A DNA stretch of 30,147 nucleotides from Actinomycetales bacterium UBA1416. Its GTDB lineage: Bacteria; Actinomycetota; Actinomycetes; Actinomycetales; Actinomycetaceae. The translations under genes were made by a program, and so were the position numbers. Under the pieces are notes generated by a model. The model saw only the letters and a program-made list of their open reading frames with translations. It made no database searches and was not told the DNA's origin. Positions 29,741 to 30,147 of this stretch are shown here, piece by piece; the first letter of the stretch is position 1, and each line of letters starts with the position of its first letter. The DNA is taken from contig DBPQ01000039.1 of assembly GCA_002304945.1 (NCBI GenBank), positions 624 to 30,770 of the forward strand. The letters run 5' to 3'.

Positions 29741-30147
29741 ATGGCCTCGATCTCGTCGGCAAGGGCTCCCGCACCGTCGCGCGTGCCCACGGCGGCGGCC
29801 CGCTCCCCCATCGCCCTGAGCGCCTCCGGGTCGCGAACGAGCTCCGCCACGCGGGAGGCCAGGAGGTCCGCCGTCAGGGCGGAGTCCTCCACGATCTGGC
29901 CACCGCCGCCCGCCACCACGTCCGCGGCGTTGCGCCGCTGCTCACCGTTGCCGATCGGCAACGGGACGTAGAGCGCGGGCAGGCCGAGCGCACTGAGCTC
30001 GCACACCATCCCGGCGCCCGAGCGCGTCACCACGAGGTCGGCGCAGGCGTAGGCCCGGTGCATCTCCGGCAGGTACTCCCGGATGTGGTAGTTCGTGGGG
30101 CTCCCGGCACGCCGGTGCGCCTCCAGAACGGGCCCGGACTTCCCGGA
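29734..30147 (-). CDS. murG: UDP-N-acetylglucosamine transferase MurG (N-terminus cut by window edge)
   Basis: GT28 glycosyltransferase that adds GlcNAc to lipid I to make lipid II at the inner face of the membrane. Only the last 137 codons are in the window; the frame is open to the edge and reads without interruption. The diagnostic sugar-nucleotide segment SGAGMVCELSALGLPALYVP and PIGNGEQRRNA, which forms the donor-binding site, are present, preceded by YLPEMHRAYACADLVVTR. The stop overlaps murC by 7 bp. The N-terminal glycine-rich domain lies outside the window. Confidence 0.95.
   Translation of the reverse strand, partial: SGKSGPVLEAHRRAGSPTNYHIREYLPEMHRAYACADLVVTRSGAGMVCELSALGLPALYVPLPIGNGEQRRNAADVVAGGGGQIVEDSALTADLLASRVAELVRDPEALRAMGERAAAVGTRDGAGALADEIEAIW

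Noticed and set aside
1..30147. CRISPR arrays, tRNA/rRNA genes, insertion sequences or prophage
   Set aside because: No repeat-spacer pattern, tRNA cloverleaf, transposase or integrase was seen on either strand by eye.

Overview
The window is GC-rich chromosomal core DNA from an actinobacterium, most likely of the order Micrococcales (Cellulomonas/Beutenbergia-like; this placement is inference from gene content and order). Supporting signs are very high GC, frequent GTG starts, ATGA/GTGA/TGATG stop-start overlaps, Wag31/DivIVA and SepF next to a mur-fts cluster, a PriA-type HisA, and an infC-rpmI-rplT-trmH-pheS-pheT-argCJB order resembling other actinobacteria. Almost all genes lie on the minus strand, so transcription runs from high to low coordinates. 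No rRNA, tRNA, CRISPR array, prophage or IS element was seen. No gene-free stretch exceeds 300 bp; the longest is the ~210 bp infC leader.

Layout, in minus-strand transcription order. (1) 30147-23292, division and envelope: murG (5' end outside the window), murC, ftsQ, ftsZ, pgeF, sepF, yggT, wag31, lspA. The lipid II steps, the division ring, its anchor SepF and the polar-growth scaffold are adjacent. (2) 23299-18367: rluD-type pseudouridine synthase, a GNAT acetyltransferase, and dnaE with an apparently active PHP proofreading domain. (3) 18315-12626: histidine operon hisD-hisC-hisB-(unknown protein)-hisH-priA followed by an SseB-domain protein, all overlapping or tightly packed. hisF, hisG, hisE and hisI are not here. 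(4) 12625-10361: infC-rpmI-rplT-trmH, preceded by a strongly structured leader with an intrinsic-terminator-like hairpin; infC probably starts at an ATC codon. (5) A plus-strand pair, a CBS-domain protein and a PfkB-family sugar kinase (9131-10388), sits between trmH and pheS. (6) 8971-4071: pheS-pheT, a coupled short-chain dehydrogenase and a flavodoxin-domain protein. (7) A plus-strand quinone-oxidoreductase-like gene (3103-4074). (8) 3027-1: argC-argJ-argB, with argB running out of the window.

The two most notable non-coding signals are the infC leader and a recurring promoter architecture. In the leader, a candidate antiterminator stem and a terminator hairpin share bases. At the starts of argC, qor, the CBS gene, hisD and dnaE, a TANNNT-like -10 hexamer (CAGAAT at qor) lies 6-7 nt before the ATG, which predicts leaderless mRNAs. 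I found no clearly novel multi-gene system; the rest is ordinary core metabolism with a few local insertions.
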